A stretch of 64,000 bases of DNA, taken from the NCBI RefSeq assembly GCF_051020955.1, contig NW_027476416.1:62001-126000 (forward strand), read 5' to 3'. This stretch comes from Megalopta genalis (Eukaryota > Arthropoda > Insecta > Hymenoptera > Halictidae). Of the stretch, positions 51,493 to 63,641 are shown one piece after another (within the stretch, counting starts at the first letter, position 1; the number at the start of each line of letters is the position of its first letter). Under the pieces are notes generated by a model. It saw only the letters and a program-made list of their open reading frames with translations, was not told where the DNA came from and searched no databases. The position numbers were made by a program, and so were the translations under genes.

Positions 51493-53558
51493 GAAACTAT
51501 ATCACTTATATCGCAAGCATCTGAAGCTAAATCATTTGTTTCCCATTGATTTGGAGCTAAACCTTCTACATCGCATTGATTGCCAGCTAAATCATGTGTT
51601 TCGCTTGGATTTGATGCTAGCTCGTTTGTTTCGTCTGCATTTGAAACTATATCACTTATATCACAAGTGTTTGAAGCTAAATCATTTGTTTCGCATGGAT
51701 TTGAAGCTAATCCTTCTACTAAGAATTGACTTAAAACTAAATCATTTGTTTCGCATGGATTTGAAGCCAATCGTGTGTTTCGTCTGCATTTGAAGCTATA
51801 TCACTAATATCGAGAGAATTTGAATCTGAATCACTTGTTTCGCTCAAATTTGAAGCTAAACCTTCTACATCGCATTGATTTGAAGCTAAATCATGTGTTT
51901 CCCTTGGATATGAAGTTAACTCGTTTGTTTCGCCTGCATTTGAAGCTGTATCACTTATATTCGCAAGTATTTAAAGCTAAATCTTTCGTTTCGCATGGAT
52001 TTGTAGATAAGCCTCCTACTTCGCATTGATTTGAGGCTAAATCATGTGATTTGCTTCTATTTGAAGCTACGTCGTTTGTTTCGCATGCAGCTGAAGCTAA
52101 ATAATGTGTATCACAAGTATGTGTAGCTATACCATTTGTTTCTCATGGATTTGAAGCTAAACCTTCTACTTCGCTTTGATTTGAAGCTAAATCAAGTGTT
52201 TTGCATCGATTTGAAGCTAACTCGTTTGTTTCCCCTGCATTTGAAGCTATATCACTTACCTCGCAACTATCTGAAGCTAAAGCAATTGTTTCTCATGTAT
52301 TTGAAGCTAAGCCTTCTACTTCTCATTGATTTGAAGCTTAATCATGTGTTTTGCATGGATTTGAATCTAACTCGTTGTTCTGTCTGCATTTGAAGCTACC
52401 TCATTTATATCGCAAGTATTTGAAGCTTAATCATATATTTCGCATGGATTTGAAGCTAATCCTTCTACTAAGAATTGACTTGAAACTAAATCATTTGTTT
52501 CGCATGGATTTGAAGCCTATCGTGTGTTTCGTCTGCATTTGAAGCTATATCACTAATATCGAGAGAATTTGAAGCTGAATCATTTTTTTCGCTCAGATTT
52601 GAAGCTAAACATTCTACATCGCGTTGATTTGAAGCTAAATCATGTATTTCCCTTGGATATGAAGTTAACTCGTTTGTTTCGCCTGCATTTGAAGCTATAT
52701 CACATATATTCGCAAGTATTTAAAGCTAAATCTTTCGTTTCGCATGGATTTGAAGATAAGCCTTCTACTTCGCATTGATATGAAGCTAAATGATTTGTTT
52801 CGCATGGTTTTGAAGCTAAGACATCTAGTTCGCATTGATTTGAAGATAAATCATGAGTTTCGCATTGATTTGAAGCTAAATCATGTGTATCTCATGGATT
52901 TTGAAGCTAACTCGTTTGATTCGTCTGCATTTGAAGCTATATCACTTATGTCGCAAGTATTTGAAGCTAAATCATTTGTTTCACATGGATTTGAAGCTAA
53001 GCCTTCTACATCGCATTGATTTGCATGTAGATCACGTGATTCGCATGGATTTGAAGCTAACTTGTTTGTTCCGCTTGCATTTGAATATATATCATGTATA
53101 TCACAAGTATTTGAAGCTAAAGCATTTGATTCGCATGGATTCGAATCTAAGCTTTCTACTTCGCATTGATTTGAAGCTAAAACATGTGTTTCGCATGGAT
53201 TTGAAGCTAACTCGTTTGTTCTGTCTGCATTTGAAGCTATATCACTTATATAGCAAGTATCTGATGCTGAATCATTTATTTCGCATGAATTTGAAGCTGA
53301 ACCTCCTACATCGCATTTTTTTGCAGATAAATCATGTGTTTAGCTTGGGTCTGATGCTAGCTCGTTTGATTCGTCTACATTTGAAGCTATATCACTTATA
53401 TCCCTAGTGTTTGAAGTTAAATCATTTGTTTCGCGTGGATTTGAAGCTAAACCTTCTACATTACATTGATTTGAAATCATGTTTCTCGCTTGGATTTGAA
53501 GCTAAACCTTCTACGTCGCATTGATTTGAAGATAAATCATGTGTTACGCATGGTTTTG
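51493..53558 (+). repeat. 2.07-kb duplicated block, copy 2
   Basis: It matches 47,957-50,022 without net indels. On the left it is joined within a unit at CCTGCATATGAAAC (about 51,485) to sequence matching 41,353. On the right it leaves the homology at about 53,558, where GGTTTTGAAGCTAAC replaces GGTTTTGGAGCTAAG. Confidence 0.9.
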
Positions 53559-55910
53559 AAGCTAACTCGTTTGATTCGCCTGCATTTGAAGCTAAATTAT
53601 TCGTTTCGCATGGATTTGAAGCTAAGCCTTCTACTTCGCATTGATTTGATGCTAAATCATGTGAATTGCATGGATTTTGTAGCTGACTTGTTTGATTCGA
53701 CTGCTTTTGTATCTATATCACTTATATCACAAGTGTTTGAAGAAAAATCATTTGATTCGCATGTATTTGAAGCTAAACCTTCTACTTCGCTTTGATTTGA
53801 AGCTAAATCAAGTGTTTCGCATGGATTTGAAGCTAACTCGTTTGTTTCGCCTGCAGTTGAATCCATATCACTTACATCGCAAGTATCTGAAGCTAAATCA
53901 TTTGTTTCGCATGGATTTGAAGCTAAACCTTCTACATCGCATTGATTTGCAGCTAAATCATGTGTCTCGCATGGATTTGTAGCTATCTCGTTTGTTTCGC
54001 CTGTATTTAAAACTATATCACTTACATCGCAAGTATCTGAATCTAAATCATTTGTTTCGCATGGATTTGAAGGTAAACCTTCTACATCGCATTGATTTGA
54101 AGCTTACTCAGGTGTTTCGCATGGATTTGAAGCTAAATCATGTGTTTCGCTGGGATTTGAAACTAAGCCTTCTACTTCGCATTGATTTGAAGCTAAATCA
54201 TTTGTTTTGCATGGAATTGAAGCTACCTCGTTTGTTCCTCCAGCTTTTGAAGCTATATCACTTATATCGGAAGTATTTGAAGCTATATCATATGTGTCGT
54301 ATGGATTTGAAGCTGAACCTTCTACATCGCATTCATTTGAAGCTAAATCTAGTGTATCGCATGGTTTTGAAGCTAAACCTTCTACATCGCATTGATTTGC
54401 ATCTAAATCATGTGTCTCGCGTGGATTTGAAGCTAACTCGTTCGTTGCGCATGCAGTTAAAATTAAATAAAGTATATCACAAGTATTTGAAGCTAAACCA
54501 TTTGCTTTGCATGGATTTGAAGCTAAACCTTCTACTTCGCATTGATTTGAAGCTAACTCGTTTGTTTCGCATGCAGTTGAAGCAAAATCATGACTTTCAC
54601 AAGCATTTGGAGATGAACCATTTGAATCGCATCGATATGAACCTGAGCCTTCTACTTAGCACTGATTTGCAGCTAAATAATGTGTTCCGCATGGATTTGA
54701 AACTAAACCTTCTACATCCCATGGATTTGAAGCTATATTATATGTTTGGCATGGATTTGAAGCAAAACCTTCTACATCGCATTGATTTGTAACTGAATCA
54801 TGTGTTTCGCATGGATTTGAAGCTAACTCGTTTGTTTCGCATGCAGTTGTAGCTAAATAATGTATATCACAAGTATTTGTAGTTAAACCATTTGTTTCGC
54901 ATGGATTTGAAGCTAATCCTTCTACTTCGCATTGATTTGAAGCTAAATCATTTGTTTCGCATGGTATTGATGCTACCTCGTTTGTTCCTCCAGCTTTTGA
55001 AGCTATATCACTAATATCGCTAGTATTTGAAGCTAAATCATATGTGTGGCATGGATTTGAAGCTGAACCTTCTACATCGCATTGATTTGCAGCTAAATCA
55101 TGTGTTTCGCATGGATTTGAAGCTAAACCTTCTACATCGCATTGATTTGCAGCTAAATCATGTGTTTCGCATGGATTTGAAGCTAACTCGTTCGTTTCGC
55201 CTGCAGTTGAATCTATATCACTTATATCGCAAGTATTTGAAGCTAAATCATGTGTATCGCTTTGATTTTTAAGCTAACTCGTTTGATTAGTCTGCATTTG
55301 AAGCTATATCACTTATACCCCAAGTGTTTGAAGCTAAATCATTTGTTTTGCATGGATTTGAAGCTAAGCCTTCAACTTCTCATTGATATGAAGCTAAATC
55401 ATGTGTTTCGCTCGGATTTGAAGCTAACTCGTTTGTTTCTCATGCAGTTGAAGCTGATTCATGTATATCACAAGTATTTGAAGCCAAACCATTTGTTTCG
55501 CATGGATTTGAAGCTAAATCGTGTGTTTCGCATGGATTTGAAGCTATTTCGTTTGTTTCGCGAGCAGTTGAATTTACATCACTTATATCGCAATTATTTG
55601 AAGCTAAATCATGTGTATCGCATGGATTTTGAAGCTTAGTCGTTTGATTGGTTTACATTTGAAGCTATATCACTTATATCCCAAGTGATAAAAAAGCTAA
55701 ATCATTTGTTTCGCATGGTTTTGAATCTAAGCCTTCTACTTCGCACTGATTTGAATCCAATTCATTTGTGTCGCATAGATTTGAAACTAAGTCTTCTACT
55801 TCGCATTGATATGAAATTAAATCATGTGTTTAGCATGGATTTGAAGCTAACTCATTCGTTTCGCCTGTATTTGAAGCCTTATCACTTATATCGCAAGTAT
55901 TTGAAGCTAA

Positions 55911-56660
55911 ATCATGTGTTCCGCTTGGATTTGAAGCTAAACCTTCTACATCGCATTGATTTTCAGCTAAATCATGTGTTTCGCATGGATTTTGAAGCTA
56001 ACTCGTTTGATTATTCTGCATTTGAAGCTATATCACTTATACCCCAAGTGTTTGATGCTTAATCATTTGTTTCGCATGGATTTGAAGCTACACCTTTTAC
56101 ATCGCATTGATTTGAATCTAAATCATGTGTTTCGCATGGATTTGAAGCTAACTCGTTTGTTTCGCATGCAGTTGAAGCTAAATCGTGTCTTTCACAAGTA
56201 TTTGAAGATAAACAATTTGAATCGGAATGATTTGAACAAGAGCCTTCTACTTCGCACTAATTTGCAGCTAAATAATGTGTTTCGCATGGATTTGAAGCTA
56301 AACCTTGTACATCCCATGGATTTGATGCTAAATCATGTGTTTGGCTTGGATTTGAAGCTAAACCTTCTACGTCGCATTGATTTTCAGCTGAATCATGTGT
56401 TTGGCATGGATTTGATGCTAACTCGTTCGTTTCGCCTGCAGTTGAATCCACATCACTTATATCGCAAGTATTTGAAGCTAAATCATGTGTATGGCGTGGA
56501 TTTTGAAGCTCACTCGTGTGATTAGTCTACATTGGAATCTCTATCACATATACCCCAAGTGTTTGATGCTAAATCATTTGTTTCGCATTGATTTGAAGCT
56601 AAACCTTCTACATCGCATTGATTTGCAGCTAAATCATGTGTTTCGCATGGATTTGAAGCT
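55911..56660 (+). repeat. 750-bp duplicated block paired with 57,684-58,433
   Basis: The pair matches at a constant offset of 1,773. Markers are the GATTTTCAGC units, TTATTCTGC, the GGAATGATTTGAACAAG unit and GTCTACATTGGAATC. Small differences include GAAGCTACACC against GAAGCTAAACC. Confidence 0.86.
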
Positions 56661-57686
56661 GAACCTTCTACATCGCATTGATTTGAAGCTAAATCATTTG
56701 TTTCGCTTGGATTTTAAGCTAAACCTTCTACATCGCATTGATTTGCAACTAAATCATGTGTTTCGCATGGATTTGAAGCTAACTCGTTTGTTTCGCCTGC
56801 AGTTGAATCTATATCACTTATATCGCAGGTATTTGAAGCTAAATCATGTGTATCGCGTGGATTTTTAAGCTAACTCGTTTGATTAGTCTGCATTTGAAGC
56901 TATATCACTTATACCCCAAGTGTTTGAAGCTAAATCATTTGTTTTGCATGGATTTGAAGCTAAACCTTCTACATCGCATTGATTTGCATCTAAATCATGT
57001 GTTTTGCGTGGATTTGAAGCTAACTCGTTCGTTGCGCATGCAGTTAAAATTAAATAACGTATATCACAAGTATTTGAAGCTAAACCATTTGCTTTGCATG
57101 GATTTGAAGCTAAACCTTCTACTTCGCATTGATTTGAAGCTAACTCGTTTGTTTCGCATGCAGTTGAAGCGAAATCATGACTTTCACAAGCATTTGGAGA
57201 TGAACCATTTGAATCGCATCGATATGAACCTGAGCCTTCTACTTAGCACTGATTTGCAGCTAAATAATGTGTTCCGCATGGATTCGAAACTAAACCTTCT
57301 ACATCCCATGGATTTGAAGCTAAATTATATGTTTGGCATGGATTTGAAGCTAAACCTTCTACATCGCATTGATTTGCAACTGAATCATGTGTTTCGCATG
57401 GATTTGAAGCTAACTCAATCGTTTCGCCTGTATTTGAAGCCTTATCACTTATATCGCAAGTATTTGAAGCTAAATCATGTGTTCCGCTTGGATTTGAAGC
57501 TAAACCTTCTACATCGCATTGATTTTCAGCTAAATCATGTGTTTCGCATGGATTTGAAGCTAACTCGTTTGTTTCGCATGCAGTTGTAGCTAAATAATGT
57601 ATATCACAAGTATTTGTAGTTAAACCATTTGTTTCGCATGGATTTGAAGCTAATCCTTCTACTTCGCATTGATTTGAAGCTAAATC
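56635..57686 (+). repeat. Long-range second copy of the 17,665-18,716 block
   Basis: It matches the block 39 kb to the left with few substitutions, such as GAAGCCTTATC for GAAGCTATATC and CATTTGG for TATTTGA. Its neighbours on both sides differ from those of the left copy. Confidence 0.85.
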
Positions 57687-57881
57687 ATGTGTTCCGCTTG
57701 GATTTGAAGCTAAACCTTCTACATCGCATTGATTTTCAGCTAAATCATGTGTTTCGCATGGATTTTGAAGCTAACTCGTTTGATTATTCTGCATTTGAAG
57801 CTATATCACTTATACCCCAAGTGTTTGAAGCTTAATCATTTGTTTCGCATGGATTTGAAGCTAAACCTTTTACATCGCATT

Positions 57882-60800
57882 GATTTGAATCTAAATCATG
57901 TGTTTCGCATGGATTTGAAGCTAACTCGTTTGTTTCGCATGCAGTTGAAGCTAAATCGTGTCTTTCACAAGTATTTGAAGATAAACAATTTGAATCGGAA
58001 TGATTTGAACAAGAGCCTTCTACTTCGCACTAATTTGCAGCTAAATAATGTGTTTCGCATGGATTTGAAGCTAAACCTTGTACATCCCATGGATTTGAAG
58101 CTAAATCATGTGTTTGGCTTGGATTTGAAGCTAAACCTTCTACATCGCATTGATTTTCAGCTGAATCATGTGTTTGGCATGGATTTGATGCTAACTCGTT
58201 CGTTTCGCCTGCAGTTGAATCCACATCACTTATATCGCAAGTATTTGAAGCTAAATCATGTGCATGGCGTGGATTTTGAAGCTCACTCGTGTGATTAGTC
58301 TACATTGGAATCTCTATCACATATACCCCAAGTGTTTGATGCTAAATCATTTGTTTCGCATTGATTTGAAGCTAAACCTTCTACATCGCATTGATTTGCA
58401 GCTAAATCATGTGTTTCGCATGGATTTGAAGCTAACTAGTTCGTTGCGCATGCAGTTAAATCTAAATAACGTGTATGACAAGTATTTGAAGCTAAACCAT
58501 TTGTTTCGCATGGATTTGAAGCTAAGCCCTGTACTTCGATTTGATTTGAAGCTAAATCATTTGTTTCGCAAGGATTTGAAGCTAAACCTTCTACATCGCA
58601 TTGATTTGAAGCTAAATCATGTGTTTCGCATGGATTTGAAGCTAACTCATTTGACTCTCCTGCATTTGAAGCTATATCACTTATAACGCAAGTATCTGAA
58701 GCAAAATCATTGGCTTCGCGTGGATTTGAAGCTAAAACTTCTACATCGCATTGATTTGCAGCTGAATCATGTGTTCCGCATGGATTTAAGCTAACTCGTT
58801 CGTTTCGCCTGCATTTGAAACTATATCACTTACATCGCAAGTATCTGAAGCTAATTTGTTTGTTCCGCATGTATTTGATGCTAAACTTTCTACATGGCAT
58901 TGATTTGAATCCGAATCATGTGTTTTGCATCGATTTGAAGCTAACTCGTTCGTTTCCCCTGCAGTTGAAGCTATATCACTTATGTCGCAAGTATCTAACC
59001 TAAATCATTTCATTCGCATGGATTTGAAGCAAATCATTCTACCTCGCATCGAATTGAAGCTAAATCATGTGTATCGCATGGATTTTCAAGCTAACTCGTT
59101 TGATTCGTCTGCATTTGAAGCTATATCGCTTATATCCCAAGTGTTTCAAGCTAAATCATTTGTTTCGCATTGATTTGAATGTAAACCTTCTACATCGCAT
59201 TGATTTGAAGCTAAATCATGTGTTTCGCATGGATTTGAAGCTAACTCATTTGACTCTCCTGCATTTGAAGCTATATCACTTATATCGCAAGTATCTGAAA
59301 CAAAATCATTGGCTTCGCGTGGATTTGAAGCTAAACCTTCTACATCACACTGATTTGCTGCTAAATCATTTGTCTCGCATGCATTTGAAGCTATGCCTTC
59401 TACATCGCATTGATTTGCAGCTAAATCATGTGTTTCGCATGGATTTGAAGCTAACTCGTTCGTTGCGCATGCTGTTAAATCTAAATAACGTATATCAGAA
59501 GTATTTCTAGCTAAACCATTTGTTTCGCATGGATTTGAATCTAATCCCTGTACTTCGATTTGATTTGAAGCCTAATCATTTGTTTCGCATGGAATTGAAG
59601 CTACCTCGTTTGTTCCTCCAGCTTTTGAAGTTATATCACTAATATCGCTGGTATTTGAAGCTAAATCATATGTGTCGCATGGATTTGAAGCTGAACCTTC
59701 TACATCGCATTGATTTGAATCTAAATCATGTGTTTCGCATGGATTTGAAGCTAACTCGTTTGTTTCGCATGCAGTTGAAGCTAAATCGTGTCTTTCACAA
59801 GTATTTGAAGATAAACAATTTGAATCGGAATGATTTGAACAAGAGCCTTCTACTTCGCACTAATTTGCAGCTAAATAATGTGTTTCGCATGGATTTGAAG
59901 CTAAACCTTGTACATCCCATGGATTTGAAGCTAAATCATGTGTTTGGCTTGGATTTGAAGCTAAACCTTCTACATCGCATTGATTTTCAGCTGAATCATG
60001 TGTTTGGCATGGATTTGAAGCTAACTCGTTCGTTTCGCCTGCAGTTGAATCCACATCACTTATATCGCAAGTATTTGAAGCTAAATCATGTGCATGGCGT
60101 GGATTTTGAAGCTCACTCGTGTGATTAGTCTACATTGGAATCTCTATCACATATACCCCAAGTGTTTGATGCTAAATCATTTGTTTCGCATTGATTTGAA
60201 GCTAAACCTTCTACATCGCATTGATTTGCAGCTAAATCATGTGTTTCGCATGGATTTGAAGCTAACTAGTTCGTTGCGCATGCAGTTAAATCTAAATAAC
60301 GTGTATCACAAGTATTTGAAGCTAAACCATTTGTTTCGCATGGATTTGAAGCTAAGCCCTGTACTTCGATTTGATTTGAAGCTAAATCATTTGTTTCGCA
60401 AGGATTTGAAGCTAAACCTTCTACATCGCATTGATTTGAAGCTAAATCATGTGTTTCGCATGGATTTGAAGCTAACTCATTTGACTCTCCTGCATTTGAA
60501 GCTATATCACTTATAACGCAAGTATCTGAAGCAAAATCATTGGCTTCGCGTGGATTTGAAGCTAAACCTTCTACATCGCATTGATTTGCAGCTGAATCAT
60601 GTGTTCCGCATGGATTTAAGCTAACTCGTTCGTTTCGCCTGCATTTGAAACTATATCACTTACATCGCAAGTATCTGAAGCTAAATCGTTTGTTCCGCAT
60701 GTATTTGATGCTAAACTTTCTACATAGCATTGATTTGAATCTGAATCATGTGTTTTGCATCGATTTGAAGCTAACTCGTTCGTTTCCCCTGCAGTTGAAG

Positions 60801-61410
60801 CTATATCACTTATGTCGCAAGTATCTAACCTAAATCATTTCATCCGCATGGATTTGAAGCAAATCATTCTACCTCGCATCGAATTGAAGCTAAATCATGT
60901 GTATCGCATGGATTTTCAAGCTAACTCGTTTGATTCATCTGCATTTGAAGCTATATCGCTTATATCCCAAGTGTTTCAAGCTAAATCATTTGTTTCGCAT
61001 TGATTTGAATGTAAACCTTCTACATCGCATTGATTTGAAGCTAAATCATGTGTTTCGCATGGATTTGAAGCTAACTCATTTGACTCTCCTGCATTTGAAG
61101 CTATATCACTTATATCGCAAGTATCTGAAGCAAAATCATTGGCTTCGCGTGGATTTGAAGCTAAACCTTCTACATCACACTGATTTTCTGCTAAATCATT
61201 TGTCTCGCATGCATTTGAAGCTATGCCTTCTACATCGCATTGATTTGCAGCTAAATCTTGTGTTTCGCATGGATTTGAAGCTAACTCGTTCGTTGCGCAT
61301 GCTGTTAAATCTAAATAACGTATATCAGAAGTATTTCTAGCTAAACCATTTGTTTCGCATGGATTTGAATCTAATCCCTGTACTTCGATTTGATTTGAAG
61401 CCTAATCATT
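57882..61410 (+). repeat. Large tandem duplication with 1,830-bp period
   Basis: Positions 57,882-59,580 match 59,712-61,410 at an offset of exactly 1,830 bp (61 units). Differences are few, for example CTACATGGCATTG against CTACATAGCATTG (58,890 and 60,720) and ATTCGCATGG against ATCCGCATGG (near 59,011 and 60,842). Parts recur again further right: 62,121-62,496 match 59,000-59,375, and 63,193-63,641 match 59,712-60,160. Confidence 0.88.
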
Positions 61411-63192
61411 TATTTCGCATGGATTTGAATCTAAACCTTCTACATCGCATTGATTTGAAGCTGAATTAAGTATTTCGCTTGGATTTGAAGCTAACTCGTT
61501 TGTTTCGTATGCATTTGAAGCTATATCACTTATATCGGAAGTATTTGAAGCTAAATCAAATGTGTCGTATGGATTTGGAGCTGAACCTTCTACATCGTAT
61601 TGATTTGATGCTAAATCTAGTGTATCGCATGGTTTTGAAGCTAAACCTCCTACATCGCATTGATTTGCAGCTAAATCATGTGTTTCGCATGGATTTGAAG
61701 CTAACTCGTTCGTTTCGCCTGCAGTTGAATCTACATCACTTATATCGCAAGTATTTGAAGCTAAATCATGTGAATCGCATGGATTTGAAGCTATGCCGTG
61801 TACTTCGAATTGATTTGAAGGTAAATCATGCGTTACCCATGGATTTGAAGCTAAACCTTCAACATCGCACTGATTTGCAGCTAAATCATTTGTTTCGCAT
61901 GGATTTGTATCTATATCGTTTGTTTCGCCTGCATTTGAAACTATATCACTTACATCGCAAGTATCTGAAGCTAAATCGTTTGTTCCGCATGGATTTGATG
62001 CTAAACCTTCTCCATAGCATTGATTTGAAGCTGAGTCATGTGTTTTGCTTCGATTTGAAGCTAACTCGTTTGTTTCCCCTGCAGTTGACGCTATATCACT
62101 TATGTCGCAAATATCTAAACCTAAATCATTTTATTCGCATGGATTTGAAGCTAATCATTCTACTTCGCATTTAATTGAAGCTAAATCATGTGTATCGCAT
62201 GGATTTTCAAGCTAACTCGTTTGATTCGTCTGCATTTGAAGCTATATCGCTTATATCCCAAGTGTTTCAAGCTAAATCATTTGTTTCGCATGGATTTGAA
62301 TGTAAACCTTCTACATCGCATTGATTTGAAGCTAAATCATGTGTTTCGCATGGATTTGAAGCTAACTCATTTGACTCTCCTGCATTTGAAGCTATATCAC
62401 TTATATCGCAAGTATCTGAAGCAAAACGATTGGTTTCGCATGGATTTGAAGCTAAAGCTTCTACATCACACTGATTTGCTGCTAAATCATTTGTTTCGCA
62501 TGGATTTGAAGCTAACTCGTTCGTTGCGCATGCTGTTAAATCTAAATACGTATATCACAAGTATTTGTAGCTAAACCATTTGTTTCGCATGGATTTGAAT
62601 CTAAGCCCTGTACTTCGATTTGATTTGACGCCTAATCATCTGTTTCGCACGGATTTGAAGCTAAACCTTCTACATCGTATTTATTTGAAGCTAAATCTAG
62701 TGTATCGCATGGATATGAAGCTAAACCTTCTACATCGCATTGATTTGCAGCTAAATCATGTGTTTCGCATGGATTTGAAGCTAACTCGTTCGTTTCGCTT
62801 GCAGTTGAATCTACATCACTTATATCGCAAGTATTTGAAGCTAAATCATGTGTATCGCGTGGATTTTGAAGCTAACTCGTTTGATTATTCTGCATTTGAA
62901 GCTATATCACTTATACCCCAAGTATTTGAAGCTTAATCATTTGTTTCGCATGGATTTGAAGCTCAACCTTCTACATCGCATTGACTTGCATCTAAATCAT
63001 GTGTTTCGCATGAATTTGAAGCTTACTAGTTCGTTGCGCATGCAGTTAAATCTAAATAACGTATACCACAAGTATTTGAAGCTAAACCATTTGTTTCGCA
63101 TGGATTTGAAGCTAAGCCTTCTACTTCTCATTAATTGGAAGCTAAATCACGTGTTTTGCATGGATTTGAAGCTACACGTTCTACATCGCATT

Positions 63193-63641
63193 GATTTGAA
63201 GCTAAATCATGTGTTTCGCATGGATTTGAAGCTAACTCGTTTGTTTCGCATGCAGTTGAAGATAAATCATGTCTTTCACAAGTATTTGAAGATAAACCAT
63301 TTGAATCGCAATGATTTGAACAAGAGCCTTCTACTTCGCACTAATTTGCAGCTAAATAATGTGTTTCGCATGGATTTGAAGCTAAACCTTGTACATCCCA
63401 TGGATTTGAAGCTAAATCATGTGTTTGGCTTGGATTTGAAGCTAAACCTTCTACATCGCATTGATTTTCAGCTGAATCACGTGTTTGGCATGGATTTGAA
63501 GCTAACTCGTTCGTTTCGCCTGCAGTTGAATCCACATCACTTATATCGCAAGTATTTGAAGCTAAATCATGTGTATGGCGTGGATTTTGAAGCTCACTCG
63601 TGTGATTAGTCTGCATTTGAATCTCTATAACATATACGCCA
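63193..63641 (+). repeat. Further copy of the 59,712-60,160 segment
   Basis: It matches at offset 3,481 and carries the GAACAAGAGCC, TACATCCCATGG and GATTTTCAGC units. From 63,641 to the window end, ordinary units continue, including the CATTTGACTCTCC unit also found at about 58,650, 59,250, 60,480, 61,080 and 62,370. Confidence 0.82.
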
